A DNA stretch of 15,960 nt. It comes from Candidatus Pacearchaeota archaeon CG10_big_fil_rev_8_21_14_0_10_35_13. GTDB lineage: Archaea; Nanobdellota; Nanobdellia; Pacearchaeales; GW2011-AR1. Location of the stretch: contig PFDC01000002.1 of the NCBI GenBank assembly GCA_002763035.1, forward strand, positions 14,936-30,895, written 5' to 3'. The stretch's first letter is position 1, and each line of letters begins with the position of its first letter. The position numbers and the translations under genes were made by a program. Under the pieces are notes generated by a model. The model made no database searches, was not told the DNA's origin, and saw nothing but the letters and a program-made list of their open reading frames with translations. Below are positions 1 through 5,822 of this stretch, piece by piece.

Positions 1-33
1 CTAAAAATGACTACAAAGGTGAAAAGACTATGA
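1..33 (+). CDS. probable C-terminal end of ribosomal protein uS5 (partial)
   Basis: An open frame enters from the left edge and reads LKMTTKVKRL before a TGA at 31-33. Archaeal uS5 commonly ends in a basic tail after a helix of the type 'ALKxx(T/S)KV', and uS5 normally lies directly upstream of uL30 in archaeal ribosomal operons, so this is the most sensible reading. Only ten residues are visible, so the call leans mostly on gene order. Another frame (3-83) also stays open and overlaps the uL30 start by ATGA. Its hydrophobic end (LTFLIL) suits a ribosomal protein less well. Confidence 0.4.
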   Translation, partial: LKMTTKVKRL

Positions 34-79
34 AAAACAAGAGATTTTTCAATAATAAAAAATTAACATTTTTAATACT

Positions 80-499
80 ATGACAGAAAAAAATATTGTA
101 ATGATAAGAATTAAAGGAATGGTAGGAATACCAAGAGCTATGGAAGAAACACTAACAAGAATGAGACTTAGAAGAAAGTACGCTTGTGTAATAATAAAAG
201 AAAGTAAAGAAAACGATAAAATAATCTTGAAGATAAGAAACCATATTGCTTACGGAAAAATAAGTGATGAAATGCTTAAAGAACTAATAAGTAAGAGAGG
301 AAAAATACTACCAGGAATGAAAATGGACGAAAAGAAAGTAATTGAAGAAATAAATGACGGAAAGAAAAGCAAAATAATAAAACCATACTTTAGACTACAC
401 CCACCAAGAAAAGGAATAAAAAGCAAGTTACATTACCCTAAGGGCGTATTAGGAAACCACGGAGAAGAAATCAATAAACTATTAGAGAGGATGTTATAA
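80..499 (+). CDS. rpl30: large ribosomal subunit protein uL30 (archaeal L30/L7e type)
   Basis: Protein of 139 aa, part of the 50S subunit. The N-terminus (IVMIRIKGMVGIPRAMEETL) shows the uL30 beta strand and the glycine-turn-helix that contacts 23S rRNA. The rest (TRMRLRRKYACVII, HIAYGKIS, then the basic FRLHPPRKGIKSKLHYPKG) matches the long archaeal/eukaryotic form rather than the roughly 60-residue bacterial one. The start at 80 leaves the whole domain intact. The gene ends in TAATG, so its stop codon shares one base with the uL15 start at 499, consistent with coupled translation. No clear Shine-Dalgarno motif precedes it. The A/T-rich gap 34-79 has only a degenerate TATA-like run near 45-58, so read-through from uS5 is likely. 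Confidence 0.93.
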   Translation: MTEKNIVMIRIKGMVGIPRAMEETLTRMRLRRKYACVIIKESKENDKIILKIRNHIAYGKISDEMLKELISKRGKILPGMKMDEKKVIEEINDGKKSKIIKPYFRLHPPRKGIKSKLHYPKGVLGNHGEEINKLLERML

Positions 500-957
500 T
501 GAAGCTAAAGAAAACAAAGAAAGTAAGGAAGATGAGAGGAACAAGACTGCATGGATACGCAGCTAAGAAACATAAAGGGAGCGGAACTCGAGGAGGAGTA
601 GGAATGGCAGGAACAGGCAAGAGAGGAGACCAAAAGAAAGGAATGGTTACTAAAATGTTCGGAGAATACTTCGGAAAAAAAGGACACACAAGCAAAGGAA
701 CAAAGAGAGACAAGAGCAAGATAATGAATGTTGGAATGATAGAAAAAAATCTTCACACAATGATTAAGAAAGGAACAGCAAAGAAAGAAAAAGAAGGAAT
801 AATAATAAACCTAAAAGGATACACCATACTGGCTGACGGAATAATTAAAGAAAAAGTCATAATCAACGCAAAAAAGGTGAGCAAAAGCGCCGAGCAAAAA
901 ATAATAAATGCTGGTGGCAAAGTAATAGTTAAGGAAAGTGATGAAGAAAAACAATAA
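499..957 (+). CDS. rpl15: large ribosomal subunit protein uL15
   Basis: Protein of 152 aa, a 50S component that threads a basic, glycine-rich N-terminal tail into 23S rRNA. The tail is plain here: KKVRKMRGTRLHGYAAKKHKG, then GSGTRGGVGMAGTGKRGDQKK. A globular part follows with a conserved core (INLKGYTILADGIIKEKVIINAKKVSKSAEQKI) and the final 'AGGKV' strand typical of the family. Length is usual for archaea. It overlaps uL30 by one base and is followed 12 nt later by secY, the standard archaeal order L30-L15-SecY. A weak purine run (AAAGGAA) at the end of the gene could help initiate secY. Confidence 0.95.
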   Translation: MKLKKTKKVRKMRGTRLHGYAAKKHKGSGTRGGVGMAGTGKRGDQKKGMVTKMFGEYFGKKGHTSKGTKRDKSKIMNVGMIEKNLHTMIKKGTAKKEKEGIIINLKGYTILADGIIKEKVIINAKKVSKSAEQKIINAGGKVIVKESDEEKQ

Positions 958-969
958 AGGAATTAAGAG

Positions 970-2355
970 ATGGAATTATTAAACATCTTAAAAAATCTTC
1001 CGGAAGTTAAAGGACCGGTAGAAAAAAAGCTGAGCTTCAACGTAAAACTAAAATGGACTATGATAGTCTTATTAGCATTTTTCGTATTAGCAAATATACC
1101 CCTTTATGGACTAGCAAAAAACGCTTTAGACAGATTCCAATACTTAGCAATAATCTTAGGAACAGACTTTGGGAGTATAATAAGCCTAGGAATAGGACCA
1201 ATAGTAATGGCTTCGATAATCTTACAATTATTAGTAGGCAGTAAGATACTAAATATTGATACATCAACAAAAGAAGGAAAAAGATACTTTCAAGGACTAC
1301 AAAAACTATTAGTATTTTTCTTCATAATATTCGAAGCAGTAATATACGTCGTTATGAACGGACTACAAGCATTACCAGGATACACAGCGATAGTAATATT
1401 CCAGTTAGTGCTTGGAGGAGTAGCAATACTATTCATGGACGAACTAATGCAGAAATGGGGCTTTGGCTCAGGAATAAGCCTATTTATAGTAGCAGGAGTA
1501 GGATGGAGACTATTCACAGGAATGTTCCAGTTCATAGGAGCACAAGGAGGAAACTGCCTACTAAACTTCTCACAAACAGCATGCGCAGGTAAAGTGCTAA
1601 TAGTAATACAAGCAGTAATACAAGGAGCACCAACAGAAGCACTAAAAGCATTAGCAGTAATACTCGCAACAGCAGTGATATTCTTATTAGTAGTATGGGC
1701 ACAATCACTAAGAGTTGAAGTACCACTAAGTTACGATAAACTTAGAGGTTACGGAGTGAAATGGCCACTAACATTCTTTTACGCAAGCGTAATACCAGTA
1801 ATCTTGGTAGCAGCATTAGCAGCAAACCTACAACTATTCGCAGGACTATTAGAAAACAGTTTAGGACACGCAACATTCTTAGGAACATTCAGCCAAGGAA
1901 CACCAGTAGGAGGACTAGCATACTGGCTACACCAATCAAACATTGTAGAACTAATAATTACCGGAAGCCTCACAGGAAGGCACCTACTACAAGCACTAAC
2001 ACACATATTATTTTATGTAGTATTCTCAACAGTATTCGCAATGTTCTGGGTAAAGACCTCAGGAATGGACGCAGAAAGCCAAGCAAAGAATATTATGAAC
2101 TCAGGACTACAAATACCAGGATTTAGAAAAGACGAAAGAGTACTAGAAAGTGTACTAAAAAGATACGTAGGACCACTAACGATTATGGGAGGAGCAGCCA
2201 TAGGACTATTAGCATCAGTAGCAAACCTATTAGGAGCACTAACCTCAGGAACAGCAATATTATTAGCAGTAATGATAATCTATCAGTTCTACCAAAACAT
2301 AGCACAACAACACGCAGTAGACATGCACCCAGCACTAAAGAAACTATCAGGGTAA
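970..2355 (+). CDS. secY: protein translocase channel subunit SecY (Sec61 alpha)
   Basis: Protein of 461 aa, within the range usual for archaeal SecY. It forms the membrane pore through which signal-peptide proteins are exported and membrane proteins inserted, with SecE and SecG/Sec61 beta (not in the window). Visible parts are the first membrane helix at about 29-49, the plug/TM2a region at about 62-90 (TDFGSIISLGIGPIVMASII), and the family signature MDELMQKWGFGSGISLFI at about 156-173. Further hydrophobic helices follow to about residue 450. The large cytosolic loop before residue 270 carries basic residues (SLRVEVPLSYDKLRGYGVKW), as expected for ribosome docking. It is co-transcribed with uL15 (12-nt gap). 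Most archaea have adk next; here a DUF106 gene follows after 33 nt. Confidence 0.96.
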   Translation: MELLNILKNLPEVKGPVEKKLSFNVKLKWTMIVLLAFFVLANIPLYGLAKNALDRFQYLAIILGTDFGSIISLGIGPIVMASIILQLLVGSKILNIDTSTKEGKRYFQGLQKLLVFFFIIFEAVIYVVMNGLQALPGYTAIVIFQLVLGGVAILFMDELMQKWGFGSGISLFIVAGVGWRLFTGMFQFIGAQGGNCLLNFSQTACAGKVLIVIQAVIQGAPTEALKALAVILATAVIFLLVVWAQSLRVEVPLSYDKLRGYGVKWPLTFFYASVIPVILVAALAANLQLFAGLLENSLGHATFLGTFSQGTPVGGLAYWLHQSNIVELIITGSLTGRHLLQALTHILFYVVFSTVFAMFWVKTSGMDAESQAKNIMNSGLQIPGFRKDERVLESVLKRYVGPLTIMGGAAIGLLASVANLLGALTSGTAILLAVMIIYQFYQNIAQQHAVDMHPALKKLSG

Positions 2356-2365
2356 AAGTAATTAA

Positions 2366-2392
2366 ATGAACAAAACAACAAAAAAGAGATGA
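2366..2392 (+). other. possible 8-codon leader ORF before the DUF106 gene
   Basis: An ATG at 2366 opens a short frame (MNKTTKKR) ending in TGA at 2390-2392. The stop overlaps the ATG of the DUF106 gene as ATGA, the same arrangement seen between real genes in this window. It lies 10 nt after the secY stop. It could re-initiate ribosomes for the DUF106 gene or be chance in A-rich DNA; there is no product-level evidence. Confidence 0.2.
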
Positions 2393-2793
2393 CAATCAGC
2401 GAATTAATACAAGTAAGTCCTAAAATAGCGATAGTAATCATAGGAATAATAGTATCATTCATAAGCATGCTCGCAACAAAATACTTATCAGACCAAAAAA
2501 GAATTAAAGAATTAAAAGACAAACAGAAAGAACACCAAAAACTAGCAAAAGAACATAAGCACGACACTAAGAAAGTAATGGAAATAAACAAGGAAATGAT
2601 GAAAGGAACAGGAGAATTAATGAAGCATAGCATGAAGCCAGCACTGATAACATTCATACCATTCATAATACTATTCGGATTCTTAAGAAAAGAATTCTCA
2701 GAAACAATCCTCGGAGGAGGATGGATATGGTGGTACCTAATTGTAGTAATAATTAGTAGTACAATATTCAGGAAGATATTGAAAGTTAATTAG
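2389..2793 (+). CDS. DUF106/EMC3-TMCO1-like membrane protein (archaeal Oxa1/YidC-type insertase)
   Basis: Protein of 134 aa with the DUF106 architecture. An N-terminal membrane helix at about 11-29 is followed by a long, highly charged helical segment (about 33-75, rich in K, E, Q and H). Two membrane helices lie at about 82-98 (ALITFIPFIILFGFL) and 110-129 (WIWWYLIVVIISSTIF). Family members are archaeal relatives of YidC/Oxa1/EMC3 that help insert membrane proteins, often encoded beside secY and ribosomal genes, as here. The charged stretch between TM1 and TM2 is the cytosolic coiled coil expected to contact the ribosome. At 134 residues it is short for the family (usually about 150-200 aa). 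The start at 2389 is the first in-frame ATG after secY. It lacks a clear Shine-Dalgarno motif but overlaps a small leader frame. Confidence 0.82.
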   Translation: MTISELIQVSPKIAIVIIGIIVSFISMLATKYLSDQKRIKELKDKQKEHQKLAKEHKHDTKKVMEINKEMMKGTGELMKHSMKPALITFIPFIILFGFLRKEFSETILGGGWIWWYLIVVIISSTIFRKILKVN

Positions 2794-2826
2794 AAGAATA
2801 AGAAGGAAAGATACAACCCGACAACA

Positions 2827-2834
2827 TTTATAAA
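2827..2834 (+). promoter_or_regulatory. TATA box of the prefoldin gene
   Basis: The octamer TTTATAAA is centred 25.5 nt before the ATG at 2856. Archaeal transcription usually begins about 25-27 nt after the TATA centre, so the transcript should begin at or very near the start codon (leaderless). The nearer ATG at 2851 is followed at once by a stop, so 2856 is the start. Confidence 0.72.
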
Positions 2835-2855
2835 CCACCTATAATAGGAAATGAT

Positions 2856-3272
2856 ATGACAGAAAATAATCTTAACGAATTAGCAAGCCAAAGAATCCTA
2901 ATGGAAGCCCAAATGATTCAACAAATGACTGAGCAAGCAGAAGCAGAAATAAAAGCCATTGACGAAAGAATTGATGACATGAATAACCTAGCAGAAGGAA
3001 TAGAAGGAATAAAAAAGAATTATGATAAAGAAATAATGTTCCCTATAAGCAATGGAATATTCATGAAAGCAACACCAAAAAGCAAAGAATTATTAGTAAA
3101 CGTAGGAAGCAACGTAGCAGTAATAAAAACTCCAGAAGGGGCAGTAAGAATAATTAACGGACAAATAAAAAGACTTAGCGAAATGAAAAAAACAGCAGAA
3201 ATAAGACTACTAGAAAACACAGCAAAAATGCAAGAACTAATACAAGAATTATACAAAGGACAAAAAGAGTGA
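2856..3272 (+). CDS. pfdA: prefoldin subunit alpha
   Basis: Protein of 138 aa, the alpha subunit of the hexameric (alpha2-beta4) jellyfish-shaped chaperone that delivers unfolded proteins to the thermosome. The sequence shows the class I prefoldin plan. An N-terminal coiled-coil helix at about 2-57 has heptad spacing and alanine, glutamine and glutamate richness. A central beta-hairpin region at about 60-96 (MFPISNGIFMKA, KELLVNVGSNVAVIKTPEGAV) follows, then a C-terminal coiled-coil helix at about 98-135. The beta part with 'VGSNVAV' and 'TPEGA' is typical of archaeal PfdA. It has its own TATA box and lies 62 nt after the DUF106 gene, so it is probably a separate leaderless transcript. Confidence 0.9.
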   Translation: MTENNLNELASQRILMEAQMIQQMTEQAEAEIKAIDERIDDMNNLAEGIEGIKKNYDKEIMFPISNGIFMKATPKSKELLVNVGSNVAVIKTPEGAVRIINGQIKRLSEMKKTAEIRLLENTAKMQELIQELYKGQKE

Positions 3273-3448
3273 ATGAAGTTACAAGATAAATAAGAAACGC
3301 TTAGGAACCCCAACATCTAAAGTTAATGAAATCAAAGTAATCTTGTTATCTATAAGTACAACAATACATTGAGCATTAATAGATATTAGAATTGTTCAAC
3401 ACTTATCCCAGACAAAAACAGAGGATGTAAACAGAAAATGAAATGATA
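3273..3448. other. convergent intergenic region, nothing recognised
   Basis: A 176-bp gap lies between the prefoldin stop and the tail of the minus-strand eIF-2B-like gene. I see no tRNA, hairpin or strong oligo-T terminator. Read on the minus strand, 3405-3445 is pyrimidine-rich with T runs (TTTTT at 3412-3416), which could end the minus-strand transcript, but weakly. The only frame directly after prefoldin is six codons long. Confidence 0.4.
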
Positions 3449-4264
3449 CTAACGCTTCTTAACCTTCTTAAGAAATTGTGAATAAGACAAATTACCGAGC
3501 TCACTAATGATGCTATTAACATATTTTTTATTAATTTTTGAGAACGCAGGATTCTCAAAATGAAGATTCCTCAACTTCCTATGCCAAATCTCCCTAAAAT
3601 CCCTCTGCTCAATACGGATACTCTTAGGATAATACTTCCAAGAAATTGATAGGATATATAAGGGAACTTTCTTAAGAGAAGAAATCTCAGCAAACATACC
3701 ACTACCTACCTTATTAATCACATAATCATTAAGTATTGCATCAGCACCAAAAAGAACTATGTCAGACTTATTAATAGCACTATCAGCAACAGAATCAATG
3801 ACAACAGTAACCTTTATCCCAGCCTTAGCAAGTTCCCTGGCAGTCTTCCTGCCCTGAAGTAAAGGACGAGTCTCAGTACTAAAAACTTGAAAATTCTTAC
3901 CATTCTTCTTAGCATAGATTAGAGCATTAATAACAGTTGAAGAATGACAATGAGTAAAGATTACAGAATTATTCTTAATAATCTTGAAAGTAAAATTATT
4001 AATTTTGTCCTGAGAATCATGAACGTACTGCAAGAGTTCCTTCTTAGAAATAATCCTCGTTTTATTAAGAATATTAAAAAGAAAAGGCTCAGTAGGGCGT
4101 AAACTAATAATCTTATTAATAGTAGCCTTGCTAGGCTTCAAGAGGTAAGCCTCAAGACCGGCCTTAGCAACATTAGTAGCACCCTGAATTCTTATATCCT
4201 TAATATCCTTAATAATCTTATTAAAACGACGCTCAGACCACCGCTTTTTTAATGAGTTAAGCAT
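3449..4264 (-). CDS. eIF-2B alpha/delta-like protein, ribose-1,5-bisphosphate isomerase / MtnA superfamily
   Basis: Read from the ATG at 4264 the protein has 271 aa. The fold family includes eIF-2B regulatory subunits, methylthioribose-1-P isomerase and archaeal ribose-1,5-bisphosphate isomerase. Visible parts are an N-terminal helical domain with 'IRIQGATNVAKAG' (about 24-36), THCHSS with the family's candidate catalytic Cys at 106, STETRPLLQGRKTA (129-142), and FGADAI with Asp175 followed by VINKVGS. Cys and Asp are retained, so isomerase activity is possible, but the sub-family cannot be set by eye. The open frame runs upstream to an ATG at 4369, but that extension is un-family-like. A TATA box sits 25.5 nt before 4264, so I use 4264. 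Codon use is unlike the plus-strand genes (Lys AAG 28, AAA 7; Ile ATT 23, ATA 4, ATC 5). It is divergent from the SpoIIM gene. Confidence 0.82.
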   Translation of the reverse strand: MLNSLKKRWSERRFNKIIKDIKDIRIQGATNVAKAGLEAYLLKPSKATINKIISLRPTEPFLFNILNKTRIISKKELLQYVHDSQDKINNFTFKIIKNNSVIFTHCHSSTVINALIYAKKNGKNFQVFSTETRPLLQGRKTARELAKAGIKVTVVIDSVADSAINKSDIVLFGADAILNDYVINKVGSGMFAEISSLKKVPLYILSISWKYYPKSIRIEQRDFREIWHRKLRNLHFENPAFSKINKKYVNSIISELGNLSYSQFLKKVKKR

Positions 4265-4285
4265 AAAAGATTGAGAAGAAAAGAG

Positions 4286-4293
4286 TATAAAAA
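4286..4293 (-). promoter_or_regulatory. TATA box of the eIF-2B-like gene (minus strand)
   Basis: On the minus strand the octamer reads TTTTTATA, preceded by AAGG as a possible BRE. Its centre is 25.5 nt upstream of the ATG at 4264, the same spacing as for the prefoldin and SpoIIM genes. This supports a leaderless start at 4264 and argues against the longer start at 4369, which would place the promoter inside the coding region. Confidence 0.68.
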
Positions 4294-4310
4294 CCTTAGT
4301 TAAGAGATGT

Positions 4311-4352
4311 GTTGTATGACCCATGAGGAGACAAAATAATCTGTCATGCAAC
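4311..4352. repeat. 10-bp inverted repeat in the divergent promoter region
   Basis: The arms GTTGTATGAC (4311-4320) and GTCATGCAAC (4343-4352) are complementary except for one position that would be a G-U pair in RNA. They are separated by 22 nt. The repeat lies between the two divergent TATA boxes (4286-4293 minus, 4402-4409 plus). It could be an operator for a dimeric regulator or an RNA hairpin; function is unknown. Confidence 0.45.
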
Positions 4353-4401
4353 CGAGAGTATAGTCGCATTAATCGTGCAACAAAGCATAGTTAAGGGAAC
4401 A

Positions 4402-4409
4402 TTTAAATA
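4402..4409 (+). promoter_or_regulatory. TATA box of the SpoIIM-family gene
   Basis: TTTAAATA, preceded by the purine-rich AAGGGAAC as a possible BRE, is centred 25.5 nt before the ATG at 4431. The transcript should therefore begin at the start codon, with no leader. Confidence 0.65.
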
Positions 4410-4430
4410 TCAAGAAGTAAGAAGAGTAAT

Positions 4431-5288
4431 ATGTTTGAGATGTTATTAAACCCAAAAAGAGCTGAGAAGAAACCTTGGGAAATGTTCTTTATAGGACTGC
4501 TGTACGCATCATTATCAGTGATACTAGTAAAGTGGATATTCATACAAGACGCAGTACTAACAAATTACTCAGGAATATTAATAGTAACATTTACAGTAAT
4601 GTTCTCATTACCATTCATGTACCACGCAATAAAGGACGAAGAACAAAAAGACTTGGAAACATCAGGACTAACAAGGCTACTACTAGAACATGGAAAAGCA
4701 TTAAAGATGTTCTTATGGTTATTCTTAGGATTCATAGTAGCATACTCATTCTGGCATATAATCTTCGCAGACGCCGGAATGCTAGACGCACAAGTAAGAG
4801 TATACTGCCAGATTAATAAACCAGGAGCATTCGATGAATGCGTAACACAATACGGAATAGAAGGACTAAGAAAAACCACAGGATTCATAACAGCCAAAGA
4901 AAAAGTGTTCATGATATTCGCAAACAATATTTATGTACTAATATTCACACTACTGTTCTCATTAATATTTGGAGCAGGAGCAATATTCATACTAGCATGG
5001 AATGCTAGCGTAATAGCAGCAGCAATAGGAATATTTACAGAATCAAGACTGTCACAACTGCCACTAGGAGTAGCGAGGTATATGGTTCATGGAGTGCCAG
5101 AAATAGCAGCATACTTTGTAGGAGCACTAGCCGGAGGAATACTAAGCATGGCAGTAATAAGAAAGGACATGAAAAAAGGAAAGTTCTGGGACATACTACA
5201 AGACTCACTAAACCTAATAATAGTAGCAGTAGCAATACTACTAATAGCAGCACTAATAGAAGTATTCATAACACCAGCAATATTCTGA
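4431..5288 (+). CDS. SpoIIM/DUF95-family integral membrane protein
   Basis: Protein of 285 aa with about six hydrophobic helices: about 18-38, 48-66, 92-113, 166-202 (a long or double segment), 214-243 and 261-282. The motif HGVPE (220-224), followed by a small-residue-rich helix (AAYFVGALAGG), is the hallmark of the SpoIIM/DUF95 family. That family is named from Bacillus sporulation but is widespread in archaea, where its role is not known; transport or membrane remodelling are guesses. A soluble segment between the third and fourth hydrophobic regions carries Cys126 and Cys137, which could form a disulfide if it faces outward. Codon use is extreme: hand count of Ile gives about 30 ATA, 2 ATT and 1 ATC. 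The gene has its own promoter and ends 5 nt before the tail of the minus-strand HIT-like gene. Confidence 0.82.
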   Translation: MFEMLLNPKRAEKKPWEMFFIGLLYASLSVILVKWIFIQDAVLTNYSGILIVTFTVMFSLPFMYHAIKDEEQKDLETSGLTRLLLEHGKALKMFLWLFLGFIVAYSFWHIIFADAGMLDAQVRVYCQINKPGAFDECVTQYGIEGLRKTTGFITAKEKVFMIFANNIYVLIFTLLFSLIFGAGAIFILAWNASVIAAAIGIFTESRLSQLPLGVARYMVHGVPEIAAYFVGALAGGILSMAVIRKDMKKGKFWDILQDSLNLIIVAVAILLIAALIEVFITPAIF

Positions 5289-5293
5289 TGAAA

Positions 5294-5716
5294 CTAAAGA
5301 TTCTTCTTAATCTCATTAATTATTCCTAGAAAAACCTCTTCACTAACAGGATTTTGTATTGTTTTATCATAATGATGGCCAAACATCTTATCAATAAAAG
5401 TAACACCCATAAAAGTAACAGAGTTTTTGTATCTTGGTCTGAAATAAAAATGAACATGAGGTTTAGGATTCTCTTTCTTAAAATAGCTGTTCATAAGACA
5501 AGTCCAATTAAACATCGTAGCACCAAAAGTCTTCTTCATAACAAATTCTAACTTAACAACCACATTAACCCTGAAATCATCCCATTCTTCTTTAGATAAT
5601 TTAGATAACTCACCACAATCGCTCTTTGTATCAATAACACACCTCCCAATAGTACATTGGTTATCGGCAAGTTTTACTAACCAATATTTAGTCTCATAAA
5701 TAATATTCTCTTTCAT
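5294..5716 (-). CDS. HIT-like (histidine-triad superfamily) small protein with altered triad
   Basis: Protein of 140 aa. The core NPKPHVHFYFRPRY (about 86-99) resembles the histidine triad of HIT nucleotide hydrolases and transferases, usually HxHxHxx. The first His and the middle (nucleophile) His are kept, while the third His is Tyr. A preceding strand (TMFNWTCLMN) and a following FGHHYDKT segment also fit archaeal HIT-like proteins, which are often labelled Ap4A hydrolase-like. Substrate is unknown; a nucleoside-phosphate hydrolase is plausible but the Tyr replacement lowers confidence. Codons end in T/G (Ile ATT 7, ATA 2; Phe TTT 9, TTC 2), like the other minus-strand gene. It is tail to tail with the SpoIIM gene (5-nt gap) and divergent from aglB. 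Confidence 0.65.
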   Translation of the reverse strand: MKENIIYETKYWLVKLADNQCTIGRCVIDTKSDCGELSKLSKEEWDDFRVNVVVKLEFVMKKTFGATMFNWTCLMNSYFKKENPKPHVHFYFRPRYKNSVTFMGVTFIDKMFGHHYDKTIQNPVSEEVFLGIINEIKKNL

Positions 5717-5740
5717 TATTAATCATAAAACATCTAACCA

Positions 5741-5748
5741 TTAAAAAA
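5741..5748 (-). promoter_or_regulatory. possible TATA box of the HIT-like gene (minus strand)
   Basis: On the minus strand the octamer reads TTAATGG-flanked AGTTTTTTAA, with TTTTTTAA centred 28.5 nt upstream of the ATG at 5716. It is less canonical than the others but in the expected place for a leaderless transcript. Confidence 0.45.
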
Positions 5749-5786
5749 CTTTACTAAAGCTTTTTTAAACTAAAGATTCTCCTTCC

Positions 5787-5800
5787 AAAAGCTTTAAAAC
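5787..5800 (+). promoter_or_regulatory. BRE/TATA promoter of the aglB operon
   Basis: AAAAGCTTTAAAAC combines a BRE-like AAAAG with the TATA-like TTTAAAA (5793-5799). The TATA core is centred 27 nt before the ATG at 5823, predicting a leaderless message. A near copy (AAAGCTTTTTTAAAC, 5756-5770) lies 31 nt upstream and may be an alternative element. The same AAAGCTTT-TAAAC arrangement precedes the rfbF-like operon at 11632-11644. Confidence 0.68.
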
Positions 5801-5822
5801 GATAAGTAGTTAGAATATAATA

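Larger units (their letters stand above)
5291..5784. repeat. direct repeat (17/18 nt) flanking the HIT-like gene
   Basis: AAACTAAAGATTCT occurs at 5291-5304 and again at 5767-5780. Including the next four bases, 17 of 18 match (5291-5308 versus 5767-5784). The left copy encodes the last codons of the HIT-like gene on the minus strand; the right copy lies between the divergent HIT and aglB promoters. The spacing brackets the whole gene, as might arise from an insertion or recombination event, but no transposase or attachment gene is present. Confidence 0.5.

Noticed and set aside
63..76. TTAACATTTTTAAT before uL30 matches 13/14 with the sequence before the methyltransferase (15339-15352)
   Set aside because: Low-complexity A/T sequence with different offsets to the start codon; chance is the simplest explanation.
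3..83. Open frame ending in ATGA over the uL30 start, as an alternative uS5 tail
   Set aside because: The end (FFNNKKLTFLIL) is hydrophobic and unlike a ribosomal protein tail. The other frame ending at 33 gives a basic end that fits uS5 better. Not certain.
2289..2666. Minus-strand open frame of 125 codons opposite secY and the DUF106 gene
   Set aside because: It lies antisense to two clear family members, and its hydrophobic translation mirrors their codon bias. No promoter or family features.
3273..3448. Search for a tRNA, C/D box RNA or strong terminator
   Set aside because: No cloverleaf, no paired C and D boxes and no long T run found; only weak T clusters on the minus strand.
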